Shown one piece after another: positions 46,121 to 55,455 of a DNA stretch of 64,000 bases. Made by a program: the position numbers and the translations under genes. The stretch's first letter is position 1, and each line of letters starts with the position of its first letter. The DNA comes from SZUA-38 sp965212525 (GTDB lineage Bacteria > Pseudomonadota > Gammaproteobacteria > Xanthomonadales > SZUA-38): assembly GCA_965212525.1 (NCBI GenBank), contig CBDBVC010000049.1, positions 140,649-204,648 of the forward strand. The letters run 5' to 3'. The notes under the pieces are model-generated. The model was given only the letters and a program-made list of their open reading frames with translations, did not search any database and was not told the DNA's origin.

Positions 46121-47185
46121 GTGACGACTCAATCACATTCATGCGATCTCCACGGAGACAGAACAATTGCCTCTGTACTCCTGGCTGTTGTGATATTGTG
46201 CTGCATGGTCGCAGCTCATGCACAGACTGAACCAGATTATGACAGCCGCCTGCTGACTGAACGGCCCGATCCACCCGGTACGATCACCGAAATCGAACTG
46301 AGCCTGTTTCTGCTCGACATTGATTACATCGACGATGCCAGACAACGGTTCAATGCTGACCTGTTCATGGTCACACGCTGGCATGATCCGAGGCTGGCGC
46401 TGGATGACCAGGCAAACGAACAAGAACGAACGTTTGGCCTGGACACCATATGGACGCCCCGTGGACTGATTGTGAACGACCGTGATTTGATAAGAAAGTT
46501 ACCGCAAATCGCCACAGTCGATCAATCAGGGCAGGTGATCTATCGACAGCGACTGTCCGGTGAGTTGTCTGCGAATTTTGATTTCAGGGAGTTTCCCTTT
46601 GACACCCAGCCACTGACAATCGATGTCGTTTCCTATGCCCACGTGCCGGATGAGCTGTCATTTTCCACGTCGAGTGAACTGAGTGAAGGCGTCACGGACA
46701 TCTCCGTTGACGGCTGGCGCTTGACTGTTCAGGGGTCGCAATTCAACGAAGCTATTGTGGCCTCCACAGGCGTGGTCTTTCCTCGACTTGTCTACACCAT
46801 CGAGGCAAAACGTGACAGCAACTATTATTTGTTGACCCTGTTCCTGCCGATGACCCTGATCGTGTTCATGGCCTGGTCCGTCTTCTGGCTGCAACCGGAA
46901 CTGACGCCGTCACGCATTGCCATCTCTACCGCATCGATTTTCTCCCTGATCGCATTCGGGTTTTCCATGCGTCTGAGTCTGCCGAGTGTGTCCTATCTGA
47001 CCCGCGCCGATATCTTTGTTATTGGCTGTACGCTGATGGTATTCATTGCACTGGCAGTCGCTGTCATGGGCAGTCGCTGGGCGAATTCAGAACGGGTCAA
47101 CAGGGCGCTCAGACTGAACGCCATTGCTCGCTGGATATACCCGGTTTTGTTCGTGATTGTCGTGCTGATGACGGTGAGCCCATGA
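46121..47185 (+). CDS. Prokaryotic pentameric ligand-gated ion channel
   Basis: This 354-residue protein has the fold of GLIC/ELIC-type channels. It has a signal peptide (LLAVVILCCMVAAHAQ), then an extracellular beta domain with WHDPRLALDD and FDFREFPFDTQPL, the prokaryotic loop equivalent to the Cys-loop but without the cysteines. Four membrane helices follow: LTLFLPMTLIVFMAWSVFWL, a pore-lining helix ISTASIFSLIAFGFSMRLSL, IFVIGCTLMVFIALAVAVM and YPVLFVIVVLMTVS. The start used is GTG at 46121. Its stop overlaps the next gene (ATGA). It probably conducts cations in the inner membrane; the ligand is unknown. Confidence 0.9.
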   Translation: MTTQSHSCDLHGDRTIASVLLAVVILCCMVAAHAQTEPDYDSRLLTERPDPPGTITEIELSLFLLDIDYIDDARQRFNADLFMVTRWHDPRLALDDQANEQERTFGLDTIWTPRGLIVNDRDLIRKLPQIATVDQSGQVIYRQRLSGELSANFDFREFPFDTQPLTIDVVSYAHVPDELSFSTSSELSEGVTDISVDGWRLTVQGSQFNEAIVASTGVVFPRLVYTIEAKRDSNYYLLTLFLPMTLIVFMAWSVFWLQPELTPSRIAISTASIFSLIAFGFSMRLSLPSVSYLTRADIFVIGCTLMVFIALAVAVMGSRWANSERVNRALRLNAIARWIYPVLFVIVVLMTVSP

Positions 47186-47862
47186 TTCGCTGCAAATTGC
47201 ACACACACTCAATTGCACTGGCCGGCGTCTTTCTGTTGTTGTGTTCGGCGTCACTGGCAACCGAACTGAAACCGGCATCAGACCGCAGCGGCTATATTGC
47301 ACGATTGCTAATCAATGAAGCACCATTTCCAGGAGAACGCGGCTACGTCAGTGAAGAAGACAGCAAGGCGGCCATGGCGGCCATTCTGTGGGTTCTGCAT
47401 GGCCGCACGTTCATCATTCCCTCTGGGTACCGGCAGACTGAACTGGCAACGGTGAGGGCTGAAGACATCATCACAGTCATCACTGCCGGCGGCGTTCATG
47501 GCCAGGTCGATGGGTTTTACCACAACGAAGAAGGCCGCTTTGTCTGTGTCCCACGAGTTGATGAACGGATCAGGAACCTGCAGCGTATCGCCAACACTGG
47601 CACACCCGGCCGCTTTGGCCGACTGTTGTCTTTCGCACAGGAACTGGCCGACGCCTATTTGGCTGCTGGGCAACTTGAGACGGTCGACCGGTTTGAGCCG
47701 TTGACACAGCTTGGACCAGTCACAGTGACGGGCCGAGCCTATGCCTGGATGACAGATCTGGATTATTACAATCCGGGTGGCAGTTACGTTCGAATACCGA
47801 ATACCGAGGACGGCTCTCTCGGTGGCAACCGATTTTTTACGCTGGAGACCCGGCAGAAATGA
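47182..47862 (+). CDS. Exported protein of unknown family, coupled to ion channel
   Basis: This 226-residue protein has a signal peptide (SIALAGVFLLLCSASLA). The mature part begins GYIARLLINEAPFPGERG, then MAAILWVLHGRTFIIPSGYR, a pattern loosely like SleB-type cell-wall hydrolases but without convincing catalytic residues. It continues LSFAQELADAYLAAGQL and ends near WMTDLDYYNPGG. It overlaps the channel gene by four bases upstream and the next gene by four bases downstream, so translation is coupled. It may be a channel partner. Function unknown. Confidence 0.75.
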   Translation: MIRCKLHTHSIALAGVFLLLCSASLATELKPASDRSGYIARLLINEAPFPGERGYVSEEDSKAAMAAILWVLHGRTFIIPSGYRQTELATVRAEDIITVITAGGVHGQVDGFYHNEEGRFVCVPRVDERIRNLQRIANTGTPGRFGRLLSFAQELADAYLAAGQLETVDRFEPLTQLGPVTVTGRAYAWMTDLDYYNPGGSYVRIPNTEDGSLGGNRFFTLETRQK

Positions 47863-48740
47863 ATAGATTCATGACTTCTCGACTAGTGCTGATGTCTCTT
47901 ATGCTTTTTGGGGCATCGGTGCTGGCTGATCCGGTCAGCAGGCCCGATGCGAAGGCGCTGGTAGCTGAACTGGGTGGAGACGCCTATCTTTACGAACTGG
48001 TCGCACACCTGTATCGCTGGTATCTGGATGAAGGTGATGTCGGGGCCAATCTGCACGATGAGACTCTGGAATTTCTGATTGACCCATTGCAGCGTCAACT
48101 CGATGCCGGTGACAACAGCCGCTTTATTCAGGTGAATATTCCGGATTTCAATATCGCGGCCACACTTAAGCAATCTGACTACACACTGCAGGAGCTGGAT
48201 ATCTCAGTGACCAGCGATGGCTACAAGGTGATCGATGTCAGCCGTCATCACGGCAGCGACAACAGTGCCGCCAGTGCCTACGTAATCAGCATGAAAGCCA
48301 TGAGAGACTACCTGTTCAGGCACCGAAACCGAAAGACGTACCCGGATGCCGCGCTCAGTGACCACCTGTCAGCGGAAGTGAACGAAAAGATCCGGGACAT
48401 CATCAGCTCAGTCCAGAACGAACAACAGCTGCTGTTCGTCGCCCCCATTTCTGTGGTCGCCAATGAAGTCTGGGTGTACTGGGAGAACGGTCGTCGTCTG
48501 ATCCGGTTCGCATCAGATGCTGACCTGGGTAACGCATCCCTCTGGCAGCATGATACAGTGATGGCCAATATTTACGACGTCGACGAGCAGGTGGTCGTTT
48601 CACTGTCCGAAGTACCCGGCAGCAATGCCTACCTGACAAGAGATCAGGTGGGACGGGCCTTGTACAACTGTCTGGTACTGGGCCAAAAACGCCAGTTTTA
48701 TCTGGATCAGTCAAACCAGTCGGCGACATCTGAGCAGTAA
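47859..48740 (+). CDS. Exported protein of unknown family
   Basis: This 293-residue protein has a signal peptide (MSLMLFGASVLA). It has a helical region with LVAELGGDAYLYELVAHLYR, then strands (YTLQELDISVTSDGYKVIDV) and a TPR-free C-terminus (DQVGRALYNCLVLGQKRQFY). I do not recognise the family. The start overlaps the preceding gene (ATGA), and the antiporter starts 20 bases later with its own strong ribosome site. It is the third gene of the ion-channel cassette. Confidence 0.75.
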   Translation: MNRFMTSRLVLMSLMLFGASVLADPVSRPDAKALVAELGGDAYLYELVAHLYRWYLDEGDVGANLHDETLEFLIDPLQRQLDAGDNSRFIQVNIPDFNIAATLKQSDYTLQELDISVTSDGYKVIDVSRHHGSDNSAASAYVISMKAMRDYLFRHRNRKTYPDAALSDHLSAEVNEKIRDIISSVQNEQQLLFVAPISVVANEVWVYWENGRRLIRFASDADLGNASLWQHDTVMANIYDVDEQVVVSLSEVPGSNAYLTRDQVGRALYNCLVLGQKRQFYLDQSNQSATSEQ

Positions 48741-48760
48741 CAAATCAGAAGGAGGGGACG

Positions 48761-49969
48761 ATGTATCTGGATATTGCATTACTTGCCGGGTGCGCACTGC
48801 TGTTCAGTGCGGTCGCCGGGCTGGTCGACCGCTCGTGGTTGAGCGGCCCAATCATCTTCATTGTCTTCGGCTTTGCCATCGGCCCGCTGGGATTTGGCTG
48901 GCTGTCATTTGATGTCAATGCCGACACCCTCAAGATCATGGCTGAACTGACGCTTGCGCTGGTACTGTTCATTGATGCAGCCGCTGCAGACTTGTCTGTT
49001 CTGCGGCGATTTTCCAGGATCCCCATACGCATGCTGCTCATAGGGCTGCCCCTGACCTTGCTGATGGGTTTTGGAGCCGGCGTCTGGTTTTTCAATGACT
49101 TTTCACTGCTGGAAGTGGCTATCCTGGCAACATTGCTGGCACCCACCGATGCCGCCCTGGGGCAGGCTGTGGTCAAGCATGAAGCCGTACCGAGTGAAAT
49201 CAAACAGGGCCTGAATGCCGAGAGTGGACTCAACGATGGCATCTGTGTCCCGGTGCTGTTGCTGTTTCTGGCGCTGGCAGCTGATGCCATGGGACACACC
49301 AGCGGACATGGAAATGGTGAACACCTGGGTTTGATACTACTGGCCGAAGAGCTGGGCATCGGATTGCTGGTGGCAGTGACCATGGTCGGTTTCAGTGCCT
49401 GGTTATTGCGCATGGCCATCCCTCGCCACTGGGTGACGCACATCTCGATGAATATTCCCGTGATTGCACTGGCCATCAGTTGTTTTGCAACTGCACAATT
49501 TGTCGGTGGCAGTGGATTCATCGCCGCCTTCTGCGGTGGATTACTGTTTGGACACCTGATGAAGGAGCAGCGAGATGACTTGCTGCATGCGGCTGAAAGC
49601 ACCGGTGAATTATTTGCCATGGTCACCTGGGTGTTGTTTGGTGCGGCTGTACTCGGTCACTCCATCGGTTTCCTCAACTGGACGATGCTGATCTATGCCT
49701 TGCTCAGCCTGACGGTGCTGCGCATGCTGCCCATTTTCCTGTCTCTCATCGGCAGTGGTGTATCGACTGAAGGCAAGCTGTTTCTGGGCTGGTTTGGTCC
49801 GCGAGGTCTGGCCAGTGTTGTGTTCGCCGTCATCGTACTGGGTGCAGACCTGCCACACGGCGACACCATCATCACTGTTACCGCGGTGACCGTCATACTG
49901 AGTATTGTACTGCACGGCATCACAGCCACACCCTGGGCCAATCGCTGGAGCAGGGGAGATGAGAAATGA
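48761..49969 (+). CDS. Na+/H+ antiporter, CPA1 family
   Basis: This 402-residue membrane protein has 11-12 predicted helices. The CPA1 landmarks are LLAPTDAALGQAVV (the TDAA ion-binding region) and LNAESGLNDGICVP (the ESGLNDG motif), which supplies the conserved Asp. It probably exchanges Na+ (or K+) for H+ across the inner membrane. A GGAGGGG ribosome site fixes the ATG at 48761. It lacks the long cytoplasmic tail of NhaP2-type relatives. It follows the channel cassette by 20 bases, which suggests a common job in ion balance. Confidence 0.94.
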   Translation: MYLDIALLAGCALLFSAVAGLVDRSWLSGPIIFIVFGFAIGPLGFGWLSFDVNADTLKIMAELTLALVLFIDAAAADLSVLRRFSRIPIRMLLIGLPLTLLMGFGAGVWFFNDFSLLEVAILATLLAPTDAALGQAVVKHEAVPSEIKQGLNAESGLNDGICVPVLLLFLALAADAMGHTSGHGNGEHLGLILLAEELGIGLLVAVTMVGFSAWLLRMAIPRHWVTHISMNIPVIALAISCFATAQFVGGSGFIAAFCGGLLFGHLMKEQRDDLLHAAESTGELFAMVTWVLFGAAVLGHSIGFLNWTMLIYALLSLTVLRMLPIFLSLIGSGVSTEGKLFLGWFGPRGLASVVFAVIVLGADLPHGDTIITVTAVTVILSIVLHGITATPWANRWSRGDEK

Positions 49970-50101
49970 CATTGCTCTGGATTCAAACTGTGAACGATCG
50001 TCGAACTGATCAATCGGTTATGCTAGGGTTCAGAGAGGGAGCAGTTAGTTTGATTTCGTCACACTGTCACGCTGAATCTACTGTAGTGAAAGGGGAATAC
50101 C

Positions 50102-50474
50102 ATGCTTGAATACATTGCACTGGGCCTGTTGATTTTTGCCTTCATCACCATTTTCTACGGCATCATCGCCATCCATGATATTCCGTACGAGATTTCGGTT
50201 CACCGCAATCATCCCCACCAGGATGCCATACATTATGCCGGATGGGTCAGCCTGTTCACGCTTCATGTGTTGTGGCCATTCCTGTGGATCTGGGCAACGC
50301 TATATCGTGAGGACCGGGGCTGGGGAATTTCCGGCAAGCCAATCGGACTCGCCTGACGATCCGAAGCCCGATAAATTGGAAGATGTACACAAACGCCTCG
50401 AACGCATCGAAGCAAGCCTGGAATCGCTTCAGCAACGAGATACGAAACCCAGCAACGATGAGGAGACCGACTGA
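50102..50474 (+). CDS. DUF3302 inner-membrane protein, one frameshift
   Basis: The product is 123 residues after removing one base around 50345-50352. It has two membrane helices, LGLLIFAFITIFYGIIAIHD and AGWVSLFTLHVLWPFLWIWA, close to the YiaW/YibI-type DUF3302 sequence. A charged cytoplasmic tail follows (DVHKRLERIEASLESLQQ, then TKPSNDEETD). The stop overlaps the start of the HlyD gene (TGATG), the same order as yiaW-yiaV in E. coli. In the raw frame the protein stops at residue 84. Confidence 0.85.
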
Positions 50475-51437
50475 TGGATCTGTTGCTCATACTCACCTAT
50501 ACCGCCCTGTGTATCGCCATTTTCAAGATTTTCAAGATCCCACTGAACAAATGGACCGTTCCGACAGCAGTTCTCGGTGGTGTATTCATGATCGGGGCGC
50601 TGATCCTGCTGATGAACTACAACCACCCCGTACTCCGAGAAAAGTCGCCAGTATTATGTCACTACACCCATTGTGCCCAATGTCACCGGGCAAGTCATCG
50701 AGGTGCCCGTCAAGGGCAACGAACTGCTAAACAAGGGGTGATGTGCTGTTTTCGGCTCGACCCGGAACCATTCCAGAACAGAATTGATTCCCTGACCCCA
50801 CGAGTCGCTGCTGCACAGAGCGACTACACACGGGCACAGGAGCTGTTTGATCGCAATGCCGGCAGTCAACGCGAAGTGGATCTGACACGCGCCAACCTGA
50901 ATGACCCTCAGGGCACAATTGTCACAGGCCGAATACGAGCTGGAACAGACCACCGTCAGAGCACCGGCAGACGGTTATGTCACACAGGTTGTATTGCGCC
51001 CGGGTATGCGTGCTGCCAGTCTGCCGCTCAGACCCGTCATGGTGTTTGTCAGTGCAGAAGGACACTACCATGTGGCCTGGTTCAGACAGAACAGTCTGCT
51101 CAGGCTGGAAGCCGGCTACGAGGCAGAGGTGGCTTTCGACGGCATTCCCGGTCAGGTGTTCACGGGTGAAGTCGCGATGGTGATGCCTGCGCTGGCAGAA
51201 GGACAGGTTCAACCCTCAGGCAACCTGATCACGCCGGATATGGCACCGAGGCCTGGACGTGTCCCGGTACTGATCAATATCACCGATCCGGACTTCGAAC
51301 AGTATGCGGACAAGATTCCCGGCGGTTCCTATGCCCAGACTGCCATTTACAGTGATCATTTTCACCACGTCGCCATCATGCGCAAGATCCTGTTGCGCAT
51401 GTCGGCCTGGATGAACTATCTGTTCCCGTTCCATTGA
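50474..51437 (+). CDS. HlyD-family membrane-fusion protein, four frameshifts
   Basis: The corrected product is 319 residues. It has an N-terminal pair of membrane helices (LLILTYTALCIAIFKIFKIP, VLGGVFMIGALILLMNYNHP), a lipoyl half (TPIVPNVTGQVIEVPVKGNE), a coiled-coil hairpin (RVAAAQSDYTRAQELFDRNA) and the second lipoyl half (VRAPADGYVTQVVLRPGMRA). Single extra bases lie in CCCC at 50626-50629, GGGG at 50735-50738, TTTT at 50749-50752 and CCC at 50905-50907. It belongs to the YiaV/EmrA-like group. It probably bridges an inner-membrane partner to the outer-membrane factor encoded next. Confidence 0.85.
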
Positions 51438-51483
51438 TGCCGTGACTGCCGATAATCGAATCAACGCCGGAGCCTGAATTGCC

Positions 51484-52875
51484 ATGAATTCATTGAAAAA
51501 TATACCGAGTATCAGTGCTGTACTCTTGCTGGTCGCGTGTGCCAGCCCCCAACCCAACCCGACACAGGAAGAGGTGGTGGAGCAGGCATTGCCCGAGACG
51601 ACAGATATCGCCGCAGAATGGGGAACGGTACTGCAGCAGGGTGGTGTTGCTGACGGCTGGCTGAAATCGTTCCAGGACGAGCAACTCGAGGCCATCGTTG
51701 AAGAAGCCCTGAAGCATAACCGTGATATCGCCGCCCTGTCATCGAACCTGACCATCGCAGCCAACCTGGCCAGACAGGCCGGCGCCAATCTGTTACCGGC
51801 AGTCAATGTCGGTGGTGCTGCAACATCGACGTCGCGTGGTGGCAATGATACCGACTCCTCAGGTGCCGCGCTCAATCTCAGCTGGGAACTGGATTTGTGG
51901 GGCAAACTTGCCTCAGCTGCCGAAGCTGCCGAGCAGGCCTATCAGGCCACTGAAGCCGATTTCGAATTCGCCCGACAATCGTTAGTGGCGCAGACGGCCA
52001 AGGCCTGGTTCATGAGCACTGAAGCCAACCGCCAGAAACAACTGGCAGATGAAGCAGTCGCCATCTATACCGAAATGCTCGAGATTGCCCAGACACGTCT
52101 CGAGGTGGGTGCCGCTCAGCCGCAGGATGTCTTTCTGGCACGATCGGAGTTGTCATCAGCCACAGAACGCCAGCGTCAGGCCGGCGGTGCACTGGATCAG
52201 TCGATTCGCAGCCTGGAAATCCTGCTCGGTCGTTATCCGGCGAACGAGCTTGAGACGCCACGCAAGTTCATTCCTGTTCCGCCACCGGTTCCGGCAGGTG
52301 TCCCCGGCGACATCCTGTCAAGACGTCCCGACCTTCAGGCCGCCGAAAGTCGTGTAAACGCGGCGTTTCAGCAGGTTCAGGTGGCGAAAGCCGCCAAGCT
52401 GCCCAGCATCGGTCTGACCGCCTCTGGCGGCGGTTCCAGCAATGCATTGACAGACCTGCTTGGGTCAGGCTCGGACTTTTTCTCGCTCGGGGCCAATTTC
52501 TTTGCACCGATCGATGTTGGGGGACAGCTACAGGCCCAGGTCGAAATCGAGACTGCAGAGCAGGATGCGGCTCTCGCCAATTACGGTGGCATGGCGCTGC
52601 GTGCCTTTGGCGAGGTCGAGAATGCCTTGAGTAACGAAGTCATTCTCAAACAGCGTCAGGAGCTGCTGGAATTCGCCGTCGAGGACAGCATGAAAGCATA
52701 CGATATCGCCAAGACCCAGTACGAAGTTGGTGCGATCGGCGTTCTCGATGTGCTGCAAATGCAGGCCCGCACCCTGAATTCACGCATCGCGCTGGTGAGG
52801 CTGAAGAACCAGCGTCTGGCTCAACGGATCGATCTGCATTTGGCACTGGGCGGCAGTTTCGAGTCGGACCAGTGA
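51484..52875 (+). CDS. Outer-membrane efflux factor, NodT/OprM type lipoprotein
   Basis: This 463-residue protein of the TolC-like family has lipobox LLVACA. It has the duplicated helical-hairpin core: NRDIAALSSNLTIAANLARQ, LGRYPANELETPRKFIPVPP and VGDILSRRPDLQAAESRVNA-like motifs (here GVPGDILSRRPDLQAAESRV), then the second half (LANYGGMALRAFGEVENALS and IGVLDVLQMQARTLNSRIAL). It follows the HlyD gene by 46 bases. No RND pump is next to it, so it likely works with HlyD and DUF3302 or with a distant transporter. Confidence 0.93.
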   Translation: MNSLKNIPSISAVLLLVACASPQPNPTQEEVVEQALPETTDIAAEWGTVLQQGGVADGWLKSFQDEQLEAIVEEALKHNRDIAALSSNLTIAANLARQAGANLLPAVNVGGAATSTSRGGNDTDSSGAALNLSWELDLWGKLASAAEAAEQAYQATEADFEFARQSLVAQTAKAWFMSTEANRQKQLADEAVAIYTEMLEIAQTRLEVGAAQPQDVFLARSELSSATERQRQAGGALDQSIRSLEILLGRYPANELETPRKFIPVPPPVPAGVPGDILSRRPDLQAAESRVNAAFQQVQVAKAAKLPSIGLTASGGGSSNALTDLLGSGSDFFSLGANFFAPIDVGGQLQAQVEIETAEQDAALANYGGMALRAFGEVENALSNEVILKQRQELLEFAVEDSMKAYDIAKTQYEVGAIGVLDVLQMQARTLNSRIALVRLKNQRLAQRIDLHLALGGSFESDQ

Positions 52876-52906
52876 TCCGGACCATCGATCCGTCTCATCC
52901 AGGCAC

Positions 52907-53608
52907 ATGAGGGATATGACTGATCAGCACCCGACCAATCGAAAACCATTCGGTTTTCTGTTGTTACTGTGCAGCCTGTTCTCCGTTCAGCTGTTGCCGG
53001 GATTCTTTTCGTCCAGTCATCAGAGCTTTCTGATAGTCATCGTACTGACGGCTATCCTGCTGTCATCACTGTATCTGGTCGCTGACAGTCGCAGACACAT
53101 CACCATCGGTGTCATTGTTGCCATACCGGCATTGATGTTCACCTGGGGCGTCAGTCTCATTGATGTCACACTCGAGGTGGCGCTGAGCCTGTCTCTGTAC
53201 ATCATTCTGATGACCTACGTGATTGTCTACCTGATTCGCTACCTCGCGCGGGTCAGTAGCGTCGATCTAAACATGCTGTTTGCAGCGGTGTGTGTCTATC
53301 TATTGCTGGGTCTGGTCTGGGCACTGATCTATACGCTGATTGAGCTGTACACCCCTGGTTCGTTCCGTCTGGTTTCAGCAGCAGATGCCTCGTTTGAACA
53401 TTATCGACTGCTGCTCGGTGAATTTTCCTATTATTCGTATGTCACCCTCTCGACACTCGGATACGGTGACGTTACGCCCGTCTCGCGACTGGCGCGTTCC
53501 TGGTCCACTCTCGAGGCAATTACGGGTCAACTCTATCTGGCAATCATCATTGCACGACTGGTTGGACAGTTCATATCTGATCAACAGAACAAACAATCTC
53601 AGTCATGA
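52907..53608 (+). CDS. Ion-channel (KcsA-like) two-pore-helix protein
   Basis: This 233-residue membrane protein has about six helices. Its C-terminal part is the potassium-channel pore: helix AAVCVYLLLGLVWALIYTLI, pore segment with selectivity filter TLGYGDVTP, then helix ITGQLYLAIIIARLVGQFIS. No voltage-sensor arginine pattern or RCK domain is obvious, and the C-terminal tail is only ten residues. The start is the ATG at 52907 or 52916. It closes the plus-strand ion and efflux region. Confidence 0.88.
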   Translation: MRDMTDQHPTNRKPFGFLLLLCSLFSVQLLPGFFSSSHQSFLIVIVLTAILLSSLYLVADSRRHITIGVIVAIPALMFTWGVSLIDVTLEVALSLSLYIILMTYVIVYLIRYLARVSSVDLNMLFAAVCVYLLLGLVWALIYTLIELYTPGSFRLVSAADASFEHYRLLLGEFSYYSYVTLSTLGYGDVTPVSRLARSWSTLEAITGQLYLAIIIARLVGQFISDQQNKQSQS

Positions 53609-53812
53609 GATCCTGCATCCTGTTTTGAAACCTCATCCAGCGCCCCGTGCTATCACGAATCCGGCCTTGATTGGCAGGAAATTGCCATCCGATGGGTAAG
53701 GCCATGTTGGAGCACTGATCAATTCCGTTAACGCCTTAAAAGCTGTGATGAATGCTCGAGCTCACGGCATCTCGATTTTTAAGCTTCAGTTTCTCTACAT
53801 GTCACGACTCAA
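53609..53812. other. Intergenic region between convergent genes
   Basis: About 200 bases between the convergent K-channel and EAL genes. I see no gene and no strong hairpin with a T tract. Confidence 0.4.
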
Positions 53813-54592
53813 TCAAGATGATATGCGATCATTCCCATTAGATTCTGCATAATATTCCATGAAGGCTGATGATCTGAGCGGCTTCGAGAAATGGAATCCC
53901 TGTGCCTGCTGGATTCCGGAGGCTTGCAACTGTTTCAATTGCTGTTCGGTCTCGACGCCTTCGGCAATCACGGTCAGTAAAGACGATTCCACGATTGCTG
54001 ACAGCGCAGGCAGCCAGTCGGGCATCGGCGTCTCATCAGTGATCTGGGACACCAGCGACATGTCCACCTTGATGATGTGAAAATTGCATCGCGCCAGCAG
54101 GGCCAGATTTGCACCCGCGATATTGCTGAAATCATCCAGTGCGAGCCGAACGCCAGTACCCCAGCTGTCATTGATGGCCTGTATACCCAAAAGATCAGGC
54201 ACACCGCGTTCGGTCACTTCTAGTATCACCTGTGAAGCCAGATCGCTAAGGCCCGACTTGTTGCCGGCATATTCGATGCCACCTCGCCCCAGAATCTCCG
54301 GTGGCACATTGATGGCGACGTGAGCATCGGGGTGTGAATGCAGCCACTGACCCAGTTCCCGCGTGACCGTATCGATCACCCAATAGGTGATGAGGCCAGA
54401 AATCGGCGTGTTTTCAACGATGGGAATGAACTGTAGTGGCTGAAGAACGTCGTTGACTCGTCGCCAGCGAATCAGTGCTTCAGCGCCGACACACTGTCCC
54501 GTATCCAAGTCGTGTGTTGGCAGATACTCGAGAAGGAATTCCTCATTTTTCAGCGCGGCTCGGACGTCAGTGAGTGTGATAACCGATGTCAT
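53813..54592 (-). CDS. EAL-domain c-di-GMP phosphodiesterase
   Basis: This 259-residue stand-alone EAL protein would hydrolyse c-di-GMP to pGpG. The key motifs are present: AEALIRW (EAL), NVPPEIL (Asn), EVTERG (ExTE), LALDDFSNIAG (loop 6 DDFG/S), KVDMSLV (Lys) and AEGVET with QGFHFSKPL. The loop has DDFS in place of DDFG, a minor variation. It has no sensor domain. The start lies 26 bases after the DUF3313 lipoprotein gene, suggesting an operon. Confidence 0.9.
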   Translation of the reverse strand: MTSVITLTDVRAALKNEEFLLEYLPTHDLDTGQCVGAEALIRWRRVNDVLQPLQFIPIVENTPISGLITYWVIDTVTRELGQWLHSHPDAHVAINVPPEILGRGGIEYAGNKSGLSDLASQVILEVTERGVPDLLGIQAINDSWGTGVRLALDDFSNIAGANLALLARCNFHIIKVDMSLVSQITDETPMPDWLPALSAIVESSLLTVIAEGVETEQQLKQLQASGIQQAQGFHFSKPLRSSAFMEYYAESNGNDRISS

Positions 54593-54618
54593 TCAATCAG
54601 ATCTTGCAATCGTCAAAC

Positions 54619-55221
54619 TTATTCAGGCTGAACCCGGGTCAGATTTCTGTCCAGGAAATCACGAAACAATGCTGCCCATCGTGCCGCCGTAAACTCGACG
54701 GCATCCCAGTCGTCGTAGTCCTCACTGACAGAGACATTATCGGGACGTTCCTCATCGGCAGCGCGTGCCAGCACTTCATCAGTCTCTGAGTCCAGAAGTT
54801 CCATCAGCAGAGTCTGATGCCCCGAATGAACAAAATCAGTCAGGCGCGAAGGCGGTGTGTATTGGGCATCTGGCTTGTTGATGCGTAGATCAAGCAGTGA
54901 AAAACGGACTTTAAGGACGTCGACACCTGGCTCGCTGACTATGTCGTAATCATCGCCAATCTCGTCCAGAAAGGCTTGCCGGTAAATGCCTCTGATTCTC
55001 TCGAGATCGTCAGGGTCCGGCGCTTCCATGGTCTGTGGATAATAGATCTCGAAGGGTGCTGCCATCAGGCGTGTATAGGCACTGAAATCGACATCAGGTT
55101 TGGTGTAGGCCGTATCGACATTGGCATCCTCGACGACCTGCCAAGACTGCACCTCTGTCTTGACACAGGCAAGCATCAGAACAGAAATGGCCAGTACTGC
55201 CCATAACCTGTAATTGATCAT
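54619..55221 (-). CDS. DUF3313-like lipoprotein
   Basis: This lipoprotein of about 200 residues has lipobox LMLAC after a membrane helix (AVLAISVLMLAC). The body contains VDFSAYTRLMAAPFEIYYP, LERIRGIYRQAFLDEIGDDY and LKVRFSLLDLRINKP, then TLLMELLDSETDEVLARAAD and a terminal helix. It matches the DUF3313 layout. The ATG at 55221 is preferred over the longer reading. It precedes the EAL gene by 26 bases. Confidence 0.83.
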   Translation of the reverse strand: MINYRLWAVLAISVLMLACVKTEVQSWQVVEDANVDTAYTKPDVDFSAYTRLMAAPFEIYYPQTMEAPDPDDLERIRGIYRQAFLDEIGDDYDIVSEPGVDVLKVRFSLLDLRINKPDAQYTPPSRLTDFVHSGHQTLLMELLDSETDEVLARAADEERPDNVSVSEDYDDWDAVEFTAARWAALFRDFLDRNLTRVQPE

Positions 55222-55455
55222 CAGAAATCCCTCACCTGACCACAGACGACTCATCCAGTGATCAGCATACAACAGATCGACACAATGAGGCTAATGGAGG
55301 TGTTTAATGATGAAAATACGCGTCGGTTTCTGATTTCGAATCACTGTGTAGCTGCGTATCTGCAGGTCAGCGAGGTGACGAATGGCATGAGCTGTCCTCA
55401 CCACAGACACACCTCAAGAAATCGGCCGTGCGAAAGGATTACCAATTCATTCAAA
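55222..55455. other. Intergenic region
   Basis: About 230 bases between the DUF3313 lipoprotein and the beta-propeller gene, both on the minus strand. It probably holds the DUF3313 promoter and the end of the propeller transcript. No clear hairpin or small gene is visible. Confidence 0.35.

Noticed and set aside
50654..50953. Minus-strand frame over the HlyD gene
   Set aside because: It has no motif or ribosome site, and the plus strand reads a complete HlyD protein after correction.
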